Source: Eucommia ulmoides (taxonomy: Eukaryota > Streptophyta > Magnoliopsida > Garryales > Eucommiaceae). Taken from it: a stretch of 64,000 nucleotides of DNA. The notes beneath the pieces were generated by a model that saw only the letters and a list, made by a program, of their open reading frames with translations, did no database searches and had not been told where the DNA came from. The DNA lies in contig CM028334.1 of NCBI GenBank assembly GCA_016647705.1, positions 5,084,046 to 5,148,045 on the forward strand. The letters run 5' to 3'. A program made the translations under genes and the position numbers. Shown here in pieces: positions 23,482-35,395 of this stretch. How positions within the stretch are numbered: the stretch's first letter is position 1; the number at the start of each line of letters is the position of its first letter.

Positions 23482-23640
23482 GATGATTCTCGTCTGAGTT
23501 GAACGATTAGCGAGAGAAGATCGAAGAGAAGAAGAAGAAGAAGAAGAATGAACGAATTTCTGTTGAAAGAAGATGCTTCTAATGATTCCGGAGGCACCTT
23601 CAAGAATCAAGGGTTCTGTATGCTATGCCTATTTATAGAC
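23482..23640 (-). promoter_or_regulatory. Core promoter and 5' UTR of the PB1 gene
   Basis: TATAAATAG on the - strand occupies 23637-23629, about 150 bases upstream of the chosen ATG. A TTC/CTT-rich tract (GAAGAAGAA on the + strand, about 23520-23550) lies in the predicted leader, a pyrimidine-rich feature common in plant 5' UTRs. Confidence 0.6.
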
Positions 23641-24297
23641 TCCGGAATTTTCTGGTGGACGGAAAATTAGGGCAAATTTACAAATAGACCCCTCAACTTT
23701 TCTCCTTAAATCTCAAATTGGTCCCTGATATTTTGTTTCTTTCAATTAAATCCCTACACTTTAGAACACATGCCATTAAAGTTCCTTTAACAACATTATT
23801 CCGATTTTACCCTCGTCTAATTTTCCCTAGTAAGATCACTCTTCTTTGTGTGGACATTAATTTTCGAAATTGTTAAAAAAAAAAAATGTGACAATTAATT
23901 TGGACATTCAAAATATGACTATAAAGGAACCGAGCAATAAGTATTCAAGGTTGGTTCGTTTATTTTCTTTATAATTCGAGTTCGAGCCAAATTCAAACCG
24001 AGTTTGTAACCTCATGTTCAACCTTAATTCATTTAACAATTGAACTATTAATGATTTTAATCAAGTTTTTTTTATAAAAAAAAATTACTTAAAAATTAAA
24101 TTTTTAATGTTTAATAAATATTAATAATATATCTTTTTGATAAAATTATTATTTATAAATACTTCATGAAAAATTATATATAAAATTTAAATATTTAATT
24201 AAGTAGATAAAAATTATAAAAAATCAATGTCAATTTATAAATAATTAGTCTATTATAATTATTTAAATAGGTTAAATGAGAATTTATAAATTATTTA
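23641..24297. other. AT-rich intergenic stretch up to TAT-4
   Basis: No gene is seen. It contains 'taaatctcaaattggtccctgata'-style dispersed-repeat text near 23705. The last five bases (ATTTA, 24293-24297) are the left target duplication of the next element. Confidence 0.4.
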
Positions 24298-25097
24298 TGT
24301 TGGTATATAAAATTGATACACACCTCGAATATGGTTCAAACGGATGACAGGTGGGTTCTTTTGCTGAAGTGGAGTCGTCGGTTGAAAATTCCTTGGGTGA
24401 GATGTGATGAGTCCTGGGGAGACTGACCTGTTGTGTCTAGAGTCCTGCTCCTCAGGGAGTGTACCTGCAAAAGGCTCAGACCGGAATTTGTCTCGGTGAA
24501 GCCTCTTCGGCGTAGTAATTAGTGCTCAGAAAGAAAAAATACAGTAATGCAGCAAGTAAACAAATTAACTCGCGCGTAATACAAAGCGTATTCCAGCATA
24601 CCTCAGACTTGCATTACTCTCGATATATATAGGAGTTGGAGATGATTAATCAGGCCTAAATACGGTTAATTAGTCGAAACCCTGTATTTAACCGATAATT
24701 CGGGGCATTTAGGAGATAATCGTTGGGTTTGGGCTTTTGGGCCCATTTGGCGAAGCCCGCGGGCCTTTGTTAGGCTTGCAACGGTGAGTTGGTGTAGGAG
24801 AGCAGAGATCCGTGGAATCCTAGAGAAGAAACAAGTTGGAAGGGAGAGCCGGTCGAAGTGAACGACTGAGTCCCAAAAATTGGTCTCTCAGGGCATGACG
24901 TAGAGCTTAGAGTGGCATGTCCCTGTCGGGCTCCTCGCTCCTTCCTGGATATAAACGATATTCCAGGGAGGAAATGAGGTTGGCGTATGATCCAACGTGA
25001 CATTGTGGATTCCAGAATGCGTCCTTATTACTACGAGGACGGACATGTGGCTGGGTCCCGAGTGCTGACTCAGAAGTGCCCAAAAATACCCTCATCA
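24298..25097 (-). repeat. TAT-4 3' LTR
   Basis: 800 bases pairing with 29509-30224. A TATATATA stretch near 24615-24625, read on the - strand, is a plausible LTR promoter box. Confidence 0.85.
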
Positions 25098-25196
25098 GTT
25101 GCCCCTAGCCCTGTGCTGCGAGGGAAGCGAGGCGGTTAGGGATATCAATTATTGGCTGAAACGGCATTCTGGAGACTTCGAAACGTGAAAAGCACC

Positions 25197-25440
25197 TTTG
25201 ATTGACATTTTTCCAAGGGTTAATTTTTTCTTGAGGAGCTTATTTGAATAGGTCTCCATACGGTCAGGGTTCGGGGTCAGGTAGCATGGCAGGGTGACCC
25301 TAATTTTTTTCAATTTTTAAGACAATAATTTTTCAAGAGTTGACTTTTTCAGAGGAGTTAATTTAAAATAGGCTCCCATGTGGCCAAGGTCCGGAGTCAG
25401 GTAGCATGGCAAAGCAACTCCAATTTTTTTCGATTTTCAG
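25197..25440. repeat. Tandem duplication, about 120-bp unit, in TAT-4
   Basis: Two copies share GGTCAGGTAGCATGGCA (a near-identical phrase in each) and the preceding TTTTTCAAGAGTTGACTTTTTC-type text. They lie in the non-coding 3' region of TAT-4. Confidence 0.65.
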
Positions 25441-26090
25441 GGCGACACACGTTTACCGTGAACAAGCCTTGAGCACGGATTGACCTTCAACGTGGAAAAA
25501 ATTGAGGCGAGCCCTAAGGGGGTGCGTGCTGCAGAAGCACAGGAGGTTGAGTCCCGTTGGGGCGAACCCGTGTTGCCCCCTGGGCCAGCCTGCACGCTGC
25601 CCAAGGCCAGTTGCTGGCCTTGGGCCAACGTGTACTGGCTAAGGGACCAGTGTTATGCTGGGCCTTTAGGGCCAGTGTGGCGCTGACCCTAAGTGGGTCC
25701 AACATGAGGGGAAAGGGGGAAATGCCACTTCTTCCCTTTTTTTTTTCTTCTTTTTTCTTTATTCAGGAGGGTAAAGTTGCCTCCCTTAAAACATTTAAAA
25801 TTGGGGAGGGGGGGAGGGGGTGCAACGCCCTCTTTCTTTCATTTTCAAGGGGGTAAAGTTCTCTCTTGAATACATTTTTCAGCGTGGAGAGGGCAGCATG
25901 GAAGGGGGGATGGCAACACTTTGCACCCTTGAGCCCTACTCGGCACATTTCAAACACTTAGGAATTTTTTTAAATTTTAAGAATTTTAGTTCACCTTTTA
26001 TTTTGCACCCCTTGGAGTTTGAGCTCCACTCACCATGCAATCATAAACTTTTTGAAGGGAAAATATGAGATAGGCCCTCATCTGTATCCT

Positions 26091-26235
26091 ATCGGCCAGG
26101 AGTAGCGTGGCAGGGCGGTGCCGGTTGTCGTCCAGACCCTGTTGGCTAGGAGCAGCGTGGCAAGGTTGTGTCGGTCGTCATCTAGACCCTATCGGCCAGG
26201 AATAGCAGGGTCGAGCGGTGTCGGTCGCGGGGCAC
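26091..26235. repeat. 50-bp tandem array in TAT-4
   Basis: Units begin at 26091, 26141 and 26191 with ATCGGCCAGG or GTTGGCTAGG, followed by AGTAGCGTGGCA and GTCGTCCAGACCCT. About three copies. Confidence 0.8.
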
Positions 26236-26486
26236 TGATAGTGAACCCCTGGACGGAGCGTTCGGGGAGAACCACCATGATGACTATCCACTTCTTGTAC
26301 TCTGATTTCTCCGTCAGTCTTATGGGGATGAAGTTTTCAAAGACGGAGAACGACACCATGCACAAGGGCGCTGAGCAGAGAGATGTCGGGGAGGACAGTG
26401 TTAATGCGGAAGCCCCTGAGGAGGGCGAGATTAGCGTCACTCCTCCCTGTATAGACGCCCCTCAAGACGAGGGCGGGGATGACTGA
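26118..26486 (+). pseudogene. Antisense frame in TAT-4 with acidic C-terminus
   Basis: A 122-codon frame opposite to gag, near the 3' LTR. Its first part is translated from the 50-bp array and is probably not meaningful. The last third (NAEAPEEGEISVTPPCIDAPQDEG) is acidic and resembles the ends of antisense genes in Tat elements. A comparable acidic end (SDSEGEIEAEQGEAEAKEDE) occurs at about 46660-46760 in TAT-2. It is called a remnant on position and composition alone. Confidence 0.35.
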
Positions 26487-27180
26487 GTTTTGGACCGTCG
26501 CTTCTTCAGCACTTGGGATTTTGTAGACTCTTTTTTACTTATTCCTATTTTTTTTGCACGCTAGCATGTAAGCTTCTGAGTGGCATAGTTAGGATACTTT
26601 AGAGTCTACTACTTCCCCCCGACATTCCTGCGAAGTCACTTTCTTGCTTGACCTTGTTTTCAGAGTTGAAATTTTTTGAAAAGTTTACAAAACTTTTCTA
26701 AACAAAAACTTCAAGAACTTCTCGTCTCCGTCCAGGGACTTGGACCACTACCCCCCCAGTTCAGGACACGAGTTGATCGTGAGAAAATCGTGTCGCGGAC
26801 TTAGGAGGATGGTTTCCTAGGGTGCCTGGTTCTCTCGGTCCACAGAGATTCAACATGACGGTTGGTGTCCCGTGATCGGTCATTGGGGAGTTCTTCGTAG
26901 TCAGACTTATTTAAGAACTCTTTCAGGTTATCTCCATTTAGTTTGTGCAGGAGCACATTCCCTTTTAGAATGCCGAACTTATAGTCGACTGGTGGAGAGA
27001 GGTACTTGGTTGTAGGCCCTCAGACCCAATCAATGCCCCGCCCTTCCTAGATGACCTTGGTCTGTCCCCAGGTACGGACTATTAACTTTTGGAGAGGGTT
27101 TAGTTGTCACCTTCAACGTTGAGCATCGGGATGAGACTTGTAGACAGTTACTCACAACGGCGAGAGTCGAGATGTTGGGT

Positions 27181-27420
27181 GGAGCATCATCCGCGAATCA
27201 GGTGGGCAGAATACCGTTGAGGAGAATCATTCGTGATGCCGAGAGTCAGGATGCTGATCTGGGGAATTATCCACGACTTAAGGGGTCGGAATGCCACCGT
27301 GGAGAATCACTCATGATGCCGAGAGCCAAGATACGACTCAGGGGGTTAAAATGCAATCGTGGAGAATCACTCGCGATGCCAGGAATCGAGATACAGCTTA
27401 GGGGGTCAGAATGCAGCTGA
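27181..27420. repeat. Mixed 40/60-bp tandem array in TAT-4
   Basis: Units start with GGAGAATCA or a variant at 27181, 27221, 27261, 27301 and 27361. The first three are 40 bases and the last two about 60. The longer units have an extra block in the middle, so two unit lengths sit side by side. Confidence 0.75.
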
Positions 27421-27749
27421 CCGGAGAAAATACAAGGCACATTGCACAAAACGCATTTTATTTTTTTTATAAGGAAAACTACAACACTTTGTACAAACTG
27501 AAAGTTGTTCACAAAAGTGGATCATCCCTACAGAAGCTACACTTTAGCCAGTTAACGTTCCGCAAGTGCCTGAGAGGCACATTATTTTCTGTTTCAAGTT
27601 CGTATGTGCCCGGACATGTGACCCTAGTGACTCTATATGTCTCCGGAGTTGAATCTATCGTGGATGTGGTTGATTTTACCATCCACGCGCTGGTGATCCT
27701 CCCCGGCCTCAGCCCCCGGGACGGTGGACAGTTGAGGTTTCCCCTTATT

Positions 27750-29220
27750 CTTTAGGCCTGGGCCTCTCCTTGTGGTTTATCCCCGTCAGGCTGCTCTTGA
27801 TTTCCTCTCCGGACTTTGTTTTGGAGATAGCCTTTCTGGACAATAGTTTAAATATCCGGCCGGAGCTGAAAATAGTTCTCTGTGGAATGACCTCGGTCTT
27901 GATGGAACTCACAGTATTGGGTCATCGACCTCCCGATTGGCCTTCCCCTCAGGGGCGACGGAGGAGGGAATAAGTATTTTCCTGAGTTTTCTGCGAAGAC
28001 AGTGGCTACCGAGGTCGTGAGCAGGGTGAACTTTGGTTGGTAGCGCCCTAAATGAGGAAGTAGCCCCCTATCTCCAGGCAGGGGTCTGAACCTATATTTA
28101 GTTCATAATTTTCTCGAGCCTTGGGCTTGATTCGAACCTTCATTCATTAGTTCCCTATACTTGTTGCTCATTCCCGCTCTCTTCTAGTTGCAGCACGGAG
28201 GTCAACATCATGGAATCTAGTCCCACGGTCTAGAGCTTGATCAAGAGTGGGAGCAGGATTGGAGCAGAGGTCATAAGACAATCTCCAATGTCGAAGCCCG
28301 TCAACAAAGACATTCAACGCAACAGCCTCAAGAAGGTCATCGCACGTATTTGCTTCTCGATTGAAACGCTCAACGTAATTACCTAAAGATTCAGTGAGCT
28401 CTTGTCAAAGAGTGAAGATATAAACCGCAGTCCTCGGCCTCCACCGAGAGCGGCTGAAACGAGCGAGGAACAACTATTCGAGTTCCCTAAAGGTAGAGAT
28501 GGACACTGACCTCAAACTCTAGAACCACGTTCTTGCTGCACCTATGAGGGTGATGGGAAAGGCTCTGCATCACAAAGCTACAGATGCCACTTTCATGTCC
28601 ATATAAGACTTGAATATAGACAGGTAGTCAACGAGATCTGACGTCCCATCGTACGGACTCATCTAGGGTTGAGTGAAGTGCCTCGACGCTACTTCTTCCA
28701 GAACCGCATCCACAAAAGGAGAATTCATCTTTGGAACAACACTCAGTCCTACTCGGCCTCCTTGTACCTCCTGGAGACGGGCTTTCATGTTGGCCAGGTA
28801 GCGCTCCACAGCCTCTCCTACTCGGGGCTCTCATTGGATCCGTCCGCCCGTAACTCGGCCTGTAGGGTGATGGGAGGGAGGTGAGTAGGAGTCAACTTCA
28901 TGCTCACACCGACCTCTGTGATCAGACTTGGCGAGTCGATGAAGAGCTTGACTATTAGGGGACGCCAACATATCCCTCAGCACAAATTCGCGTAGCGAAA
29001 AAGGTGGAGATCTCGGCATTGCAGGTGGGCCCCTCTCATGTCCTGCAAACTCAGGGTTGTGAGGCGGAGGGCGGCTCTCGGGCTTATACCCATTCTAAGT
29101 GTCCACAAAAACATCGCGGTCTTAAGGCGGCTTCTCAAGCGTTGCGGGCTATAGGGCTGGTCCACCCTGAATAGGGGCGGTGACAAGCGCGCGAGGAGAA
29201 GTTGTACATTCAACTTAAAC
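27750..29220 (-). pseudogene. TAT-4 gag remains
   Basis: Read on the - strand, 28660-28510 gives SPYDGTSDLVDYLSIFKSYMDM and then AFPITLIGAARTWF, the conserved core of plant Tat gag. A downstream part near 27930-27850 reads like the FHxDxGHxTExxFQL nucleocapsid-side motif. Gag would form the particle shell. Broken in several places. Confidence 0.7.
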
Positions 29221-29508
29221 TCTTACATTTGGCGTTCAAGGAGATCAACCCGGGATGCCTCCATGACTCCTTAGGTCTGTCCCACAATCCCAGATGGCAG
29301 AGTTGACGATCCTGCCTGGTCTTGGGGGGCAGTTATCCTCATTGGTGGGAGCTCGAGGGTGTGCCCTTAGAGTCCTCGACATATCTTCTCTTTCTTCTAT
29401 TCCGGGTCTGTCTATCCGACCAGACCTTGTGATAATCCAGGCTCAGCTGAGCAGAGAGTAAAGATCAGGGAAAGGCTTTTTGCATGGTTCCCACAGATGG
29501 CGCCAAAC

Positions 29509-30224
29509 TGTTGGTGTATAAAACTAGTACACACCTCAAGTATGGTCCAGTCGGATGAAAGGTGGATCCTCTTGCTGAGATGGAGTCGTCGATTGAAAAT
29601 TCCTCGGGTAAGATGTGTTGGGTCTTGGGGGGATTGACCTGCTGTGTCTAGAGTCCTGCTCAGAGAGAAAAGGTACGGTAATGCAGTAAGTAAACAAATG
29701 AACTCGTGCGTAATGTAAAGCGTATTCCAGCGTACCTTGGGCTTACATAGCCTTCGATATATATAGGAGTTGGAGATGATTAGTCAGGCCTAAATACGGT
29801 TAATCAGTCGAAACCCTATGTTTAGCCAATAATTCGGGGCGTTTAGGAGATAATCGTTGGGCTTGGGCTTTTTTGGCCCATTTGGAAAAGCCCGCGGGCT
29901 TTTGTTAGGCTTGTAGCGGTGAGCTACTGGAGGAGAGTGGAGATCCATGAAATCCTGAATAAGAAACAAGTTAGAAGGGGGAGACGATCAAGGCGAACAG
30001 TTGAGTCCCTGAAATTGGTCGCTTAGGGTACAACGTAGAGCTCAAAGTGGCATGTTCCTGCCGGGCTCCTCGCTCCTCCCTGGATGCAAATAAGGTTCCA
30101 GGGAGAAGTTGAGGTCGGCGTATGATTCAGCGTGGCGTTGTGAATTCCGGAATGTATCCCTGTTACTACGAGGACGAACACGTCCCGAGTGCTGACTCAG
30201 ATGTGTCCAAAAATACCCTCATCA
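29509..30224 (-). repeat. TAT-4 5' LTR
   Basis: 716 bases matching 24298-25097. It borders the primer-binding site on its left side. Confidence 0.85.
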
Positions 30225-30229
30225 ATTTA

Positions 30230-30925
30230 ATTAAATTAAACTCGAGAATATTTTGATATGTAAGATTTTATTATTAAATATAAGAGTCTATTTTTTATAT
30301 ACTAAAAATATAGTAAAATATTTTAATTTTATATTATTCAAATTGTTCACGAATAATGAGTCCAGTTCAAACATAATATGTTTGTTTATTTAATAAACGA
30401 ACTTAATTAAAAACTTGAATTTACTTCATTTATTAAATAAACAAGTTTCGGACTAGCTAATATCGAGTCGAGCTCCAGTAATCAAGAAATGGTTTAATTC
30501 GTTTACAACCCTAATTCAAAAATAGAAAGTAGTACAATTAATTTGGGACCTAGAGAATATAATATTTATTAATTATCAAAAAATTAAATTTAAATAGTGG
30601 GAAACGGTAAAGAATATCAACTTGAGGGTGTGAATTCAAAATTTAGAAATGGATGACCAATTTGATACTGAAATAAAACTATAGGGGCAAAAAGTGTTAA
30701 TTTCCAAAAGAGAATAACGTTGTTTTCCTTGTTTCTTGCGGATTCAACACGGGGAAGCAATGACTATTCCCGGTAGTAGCATTTTTTGGGGGATATTCTT
30801 TATTTTATTCATGGGCCTTTATTTATTTATTATTCCTCTTCTTTTTTTCTTTTTCTTTTTCTATTTATTTATTTATTATTATTATTATTATTTCTAAGAC
30901 CCAATAGATGTTACTCCGATTGAAA
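30230..30925. other. AT-rich intergenic stretch
   Basis: No gene is seen. TTA and TTC runs occur at 30820-30895. Confidence 0.4.
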
Positions 30926-31550
30926 AAGAGTGGAGATGACAAAAAAAATCTAACCGACGAATAATCGAGAGAAACCGAACCAATTGGTTCGGGTTGAAAC
31001 CGACTAAATGATTTTGGTTTTAGATTTAGAAATCGAAGTAGCTTTGATTTTGGGATAGTAACCGCATAACCAAAACTTATAACCGATATATATATATATA
31101 TATATAGTATTTATAGTTTTATCCCTATTTTTATTTATTTATACTTTTAACCCTTTTAATTTATACTTTAGTTGATTTTTAGTTTACGTTGAAAAATGTT
31201 TTTATGTAGTTGATTTTGCATACTATATGATTTTGAAGAATATTTTTATGTAATTGGTTTTGCTATTGATTTTTAGTTATTTTAAGGAGGGTATGATTTG
31301 AAGAATATTTAGAATTAATAGTGAATTATGATTCGTGGTTGCAGTTTTGGTTTTTTATAAAATTTTAAAATCTTAAACGGTTTCGTGGTTTTGCGGTTTT
31401 GATTTTGGCTAAAATTAAACTGTTCGGTTTTAAAACTGTTTAAAAAAAATCAACAGTTTTGATTTTGGTTTTGGTTTTACATATCTTAAATGGTTTTGGT
31501 TTTGGTTTTCAAGAAATCGAGCCGAACCCGGACCGTTGACATCCCTAACA
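30926..31550. mobile_element. hAT-2: decayed hAT-like element
   Basis: The edges are TGGAGATGACA on the left and TGACATCCCTA on the right, an imperfect inverted repeat. Both subterminal zones are full of AAACCG/GGTTTTGGTTT text, as in hAT-1. The inside is AT-rich with a TA run at about 31089-31107. No transposase and no clear 8-bp duplication. Confidence 0.5.
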
Positions 31551-31716
31551 TAGAGAAATATCTAATTTTCTTATCAATCAGGGTTTGACTCATCTTAGAA
31601 ATATTCTGCGAACTAAATCTTAAATTTAATTATGAATGCACTTCATCAATATCGAGAAGTGTGTCTTAAAATCATTCAGTGAAACGATTAATCAAGGTGT
31701 GTGTAGACTCTACAAA

Positions 31717-31718
<2 letters not shown>

Positions 31719-31781
<63 letters not shown>
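31719..31781. repeat. (AT)n microsatellite, about 62 bp
   Basis: An uninterrupted AT run, which can form cruciforms and is prone to length change. Confidence 0.95.
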
Positions 31782-31786
<5 letters not shown>

Positions 31787-32943
31787 GCAAGGAAAAAGCG
31801 GGGGGGTGAGGTGGGCCATCCGGGTCGTGATTAGTGGCAGGTGGCCATGTGGACCCCTATGGACCAGCCACGTGGTGTTGGTCTTTTTTGGGGTTTTTGT
31901 CGGATAAGGCTTATGTTAAGCGTCGGCCCAAAGTGGAGCTCACTTGCGTAACTGATCTTAACCGGTCCTTTTTTTTGTTTGTTTTTTTTTTTCCGGCGTT
32001 TAGTTGTGGGCCCTACTCTTATTAGTTTTGTGTGTATATCAATGGAAAATAACAATTTAGTCCCTAAAGTTTCATTTCACCCGAATAAGTTAATAATTAT
32101 TTTAAAACATTGTGCCAAATGTGGAAAATAACAATTTAGTCCCTAAAGTTACATTTCAATCGAATAAGTTCATAATTATTTTAAAACGTTGTGCCAATGG
32201 TGGGAACGAATGAATAGAACGCTTGCAAAACAACGACTTGCTGGTACCTGGAGACTAAGCACGAGAAAAAACTATAAGGTTGTGACACAGTGCATGACAA
32301 GGCATGTGGGTAGTATATAAAGTTATCTATAGATCGGGTACAATAGTTGTTATAAGTAACCTTTAAGTATTGAATATATTAAATATTCGTTTTTTTTTTT
32401 TAAAATATTTTTAACTTCAAAAAACATTATCTTTGTACAAATTTTTGTTCTTAAAATAATTTTTACAATTTTATTTTCTTAAAATATTATCTCTACAACT
32501 TTCTCTCTCTATTTTTTCTCTATTTTTTCTCAATTTAGTATTTTTTCTATTTATAATTTTTTGTATATAATTTTTTTTGTGAGATTTTACAATATTGGTG
32601 TAAAATATTTGTTGAAATAATCAGATATTTTTATAGTATTAAGTAATAAGTGCTAAAAAATTAAGTGAATCACACATCACTTAAAATTTTGAACATTTGT
32701 TAAGTGATACTTATATTTTAAGTGAATGTTTAATTTTGTTATCAAACACATTTAATTTGATGAGTATTTAATGAATTCAATGTTGAGTACTTAATTGTGA
32801 TATTAAACGAGACCTAATAAGATTGATAGAAAACTCGCATACCACGTTCTGTTGCATTTTGGTGTTTGATCTTAATAGTCAGAGATGTCAATTGTTGTCT
32901 TGTTACAAAAATTCATGTTGTACTATCAAGGTTTAGAAGAGAT
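31782..32943. other. Intergenic stretch with a 78-bp duplication
   Basis: Two copies of 'ggaaaataacaatttagtcc...' followed by GAATAAGTT and ATAATTATTTTAAAAC lie at about 32043-32195. The rest is AT-rich and no gene is seen. Confidence 0.5.
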
Positions 32944-33343
32944 TGTTAAATATAAATCCTGTAGTCAAACTTGTTTTATATATTTTTGTTGTGTTTATCC
33001 CACATTGGATGTGGAAGGGACTATTGGTCAAGTTATGAATGTGAAGGAAAGTGTCACCTCATGAGCTAGCTTTTCGGGTTGAGAAAGACCCAAGACCACC
33101 CCTACACTGGTATTAGAGTCCAGGTTTACAACAACTCCGGCCCAATAGCCACAAAGAGAGAGACTGATCGAGAGTTAGTCGACAAAAGGCCCGATGTGAG
33201 TTGGGGGGGGGGGGGAGAAGATTATTGGGTTTATCCTACATCATATGTGGAATTGGCTGATGATCAGGTTATAAGCATGAGGAAAAGACTCACTACTGAG
33301 CTAGCTTTTGGGGTTGAGAGAGGCATAAAACCACCACTACACT
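32944..33343 (+). mobile_element. TRIM-like miniature LTR element
   Basis: A short LTR of about 160 bases (32944-33103, TGTTAAATAT...CCCTACA) is followed one base later by the primer site TGGTATTAGAGTCC, close to the tRNA-Met complement. An interior of about 100 bases ends in a G-rich tract (33203-33219). A second, partial LTR copy sharing GAGCTAGCTTTTGGGGTTGAG text ends near 33343. Total size, LTR size and lack of coding space fit a TRIM. No target duplication was found. Confidence 0.6.
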
Positions 33344-34284
33344 TTTAATAGTTTTATCTGCAAAATTACAATTTCGAACATTGTTAATAAAATGTATTTT
33401 TCATATAATTTTGTTTTATATCTTATTGTTGTAGAACCATGAATATTGAGTTGAAAATATCTTGCATTTTAATGATAATTAAAAAAGGTTGAGATCATAA
33501 ATATTTTGATAACTTATAACCTAAATGTTATTGGTGGGTATCAGATTGTTAAAATGGGTCTTTAACAATATAGGCTAGTGTGTGTAGCATTTTTTTCTTC
33601 TGAGAATTGCGAGTTTCAACCATAAGTGTGAGACACTGAAACAACTATAAAAGGACTTACTAGAGTAGTAATTGCCTTAATGTGATCATCCTAGATATAT
33701 TACATGTTAGCTTTACTCAATGTTAAAATAAGACATCAAAGTTGCAATAGTACTTATGATCTTCAAACCTAAGGTACTGAGTATCACATGTATGCATTTC
33801 TATACTTTAATAATATGGGTGATGTAATATAGTCGCAAATATACATGTGGTCGAACTAAGGATTTTTGACATTATCCATACTTTTTTGTTCTTTTGGGAA
33901 CGCAAGATAAAAAGACCGTATAGTATGGAAATCAAAATTGAAGAGGTTCTCTTGGTGAAATTCTTGTCAATTAAATATGATTATGATATGTGGGTGGACG
34001 TGACTCACAATTAGAGAAGATGTCGTGAAGATTTTTTTATTTTTTTTATAGAGGCGAAATTGAAATTGTTTCAATTTTAATTGATTAATTAATTATTTTC
34101 ATCATCCATCTTTTGATTTGAACCTAATGGATTGCACACAAATAGGGAATGGAAGTTTGAGTAGTCTTGTAAAAGGAATGGATAGTAATATATTGAATTG
34201 TTTAGAAGTTCGAGAGCCAAAGTACAAAATTAGGAAAGAAAAGAGTTTAGGGTTTTAACAGTGGACAGTTTTACGAAAAGGGAA
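33344..34284. other. AT-rich intergenic stretch
   Basis: No gene or clear element is recognised. Confidence 0.4.
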
Positions 34285-35395
34285 AATATAGTCTATGGAT
34301 CAACTTTGTTCACTTAATCATGTTCGATTCAATCTAGTTTACATTAACGACATTCACACTATCCGACAATCTAAGTATCGAAATCTCACTCACTACCTCT
34401 CCCGAGTGTAAAGTGAATGAATATGCGATTTCACGTCAACGCCGATGTCCCCGTCTAGCGTCTATATGACACTGATTACATGAATCTCGCTCTAACCTCA
34501 CGGATTGCATACTTTCTAATACTCTCCCGAGTCATTAGATTGTCACGTTGTGTTTAAACCCTAGTCCAAATTCAGGGTTACCTCTCCCGAGTGTCAAACT
34601 CCGTATTCTCAAACCAACCAATATATCATAATAAGCATATAATAGAAGTAATAAAATAGTGAACACAATCGGATAAAGATAAACAACCGTTAACAAAACA
34701 TCGATTTATTCAAAGCACGTTTTCATGAAATACATCAACCTCTAAATAATATATGTTTAGCTACACATGGCCATAGCCCAATATTCAACAATATACAAGC
34801 TAAACATGAACAAAACTACCAACCAAACTAATAAATAAAGATATAAACAAAGGAGACTAGTCGTTATCTGAAGAACATCTGCTAAAATTGCTCCGAGATC
34901 GTTTTCTCTTCTTGGATTTGTGATCTCCTCTTGGTTGATATGTCTTAGAGCTCAAAAAACACTCCCAAAAACGTCCTAAGGGTGTTGGTAAAATAGGTGA
35001 TCAAGTAGGGTCCCAAAATATCTAAAAAATATCAAGAAATATCTAAGCCACCTAGTGCCGGACCGCTACAGCGGTGGGAATCATTGCTGCAACGGTGGTA
35101 TTTTGGCTGTAACTTTCTCGTTCAAATTCCGATTGAGATGATTCAAAAACCTATGGAAAGATAAGACAAAGATATACAACTTAAATGTTTTAAGTTTTTC
35201 CAAAATAGAATTTCATCAAGTTCAAAATTGGACTTGAAGTTACTGCACCTGAACCGACTTTGCACCTTTTCGCCCATTTATTCAAAAACCTATAAAACAA
35301 TATAAACACAGATTAAACTAACAAAAGTACTTGAAAACACACAAATATTTGAATCTAAAAGTACTTAATTTGTTGGTAAATAAACCACTCATCAA
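34285..35395 (-). repeat. Long LTR of the TGATRRGTG gypsy family (incomplete copy)
   Basis: Read on -, it begins TGATGAGTGGTTTATTTACC at 35395. It shares with 36222-36931, 45586-46631 and 53222-54607 the phrases CTCCCGAGTGT and GCACACTTTCTAA (in one or other orientation), though it is the most diverged copy. Its right edge abuts Tat pol sequence exactly. The left edge is vague. Confidence 0.6.

Larger units (their letters stand above)
24298..30224 (-). mobile_element. TAT-4: gag-only Ty3/gypsy element with both LTRs
   Basis: Direct LTRs lie at 24298-25097 and 29509-30224 (start TGTTGGT, end ACCCTCATCA). Exact flanking duplications ATTTA occupy 24293-24297 and 30225-30229. The primer site, read on -, begins at about 29505 with TGGCGCCATCTGTGGGAACC, so the 5' LTR is the right one. 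Gag remains follow. I find no protease, RT or integrase. The rest is non-coding with tandem arrays and an antisense frame. The ends look whole and the interior is reduced and broken. The LTRs differ clearly, including in length, so it is not recent. Confidence 0.85.

Noticed and set aside
23245-23610. Longer first exon of the PB1 gene starting at 23610
   Set aside because: That ATG is only about 20 bases from the TATA box, and the extra residues come from a TTC-rich leader unlike any PB1 protein start.
25437-25856. Several overlapping frames on both strands in GC-rich DNA
   Set aside because: They lie in the non-coding 3' part of TAT-4, where GC-rich repeats leave all frames open by chance. 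No domain seen.
31719-31781. AT run as a possible replication origin or matrix attachment site
   Set aside because: A simple AT microsatellite explains it, and nothing else points to an origin.
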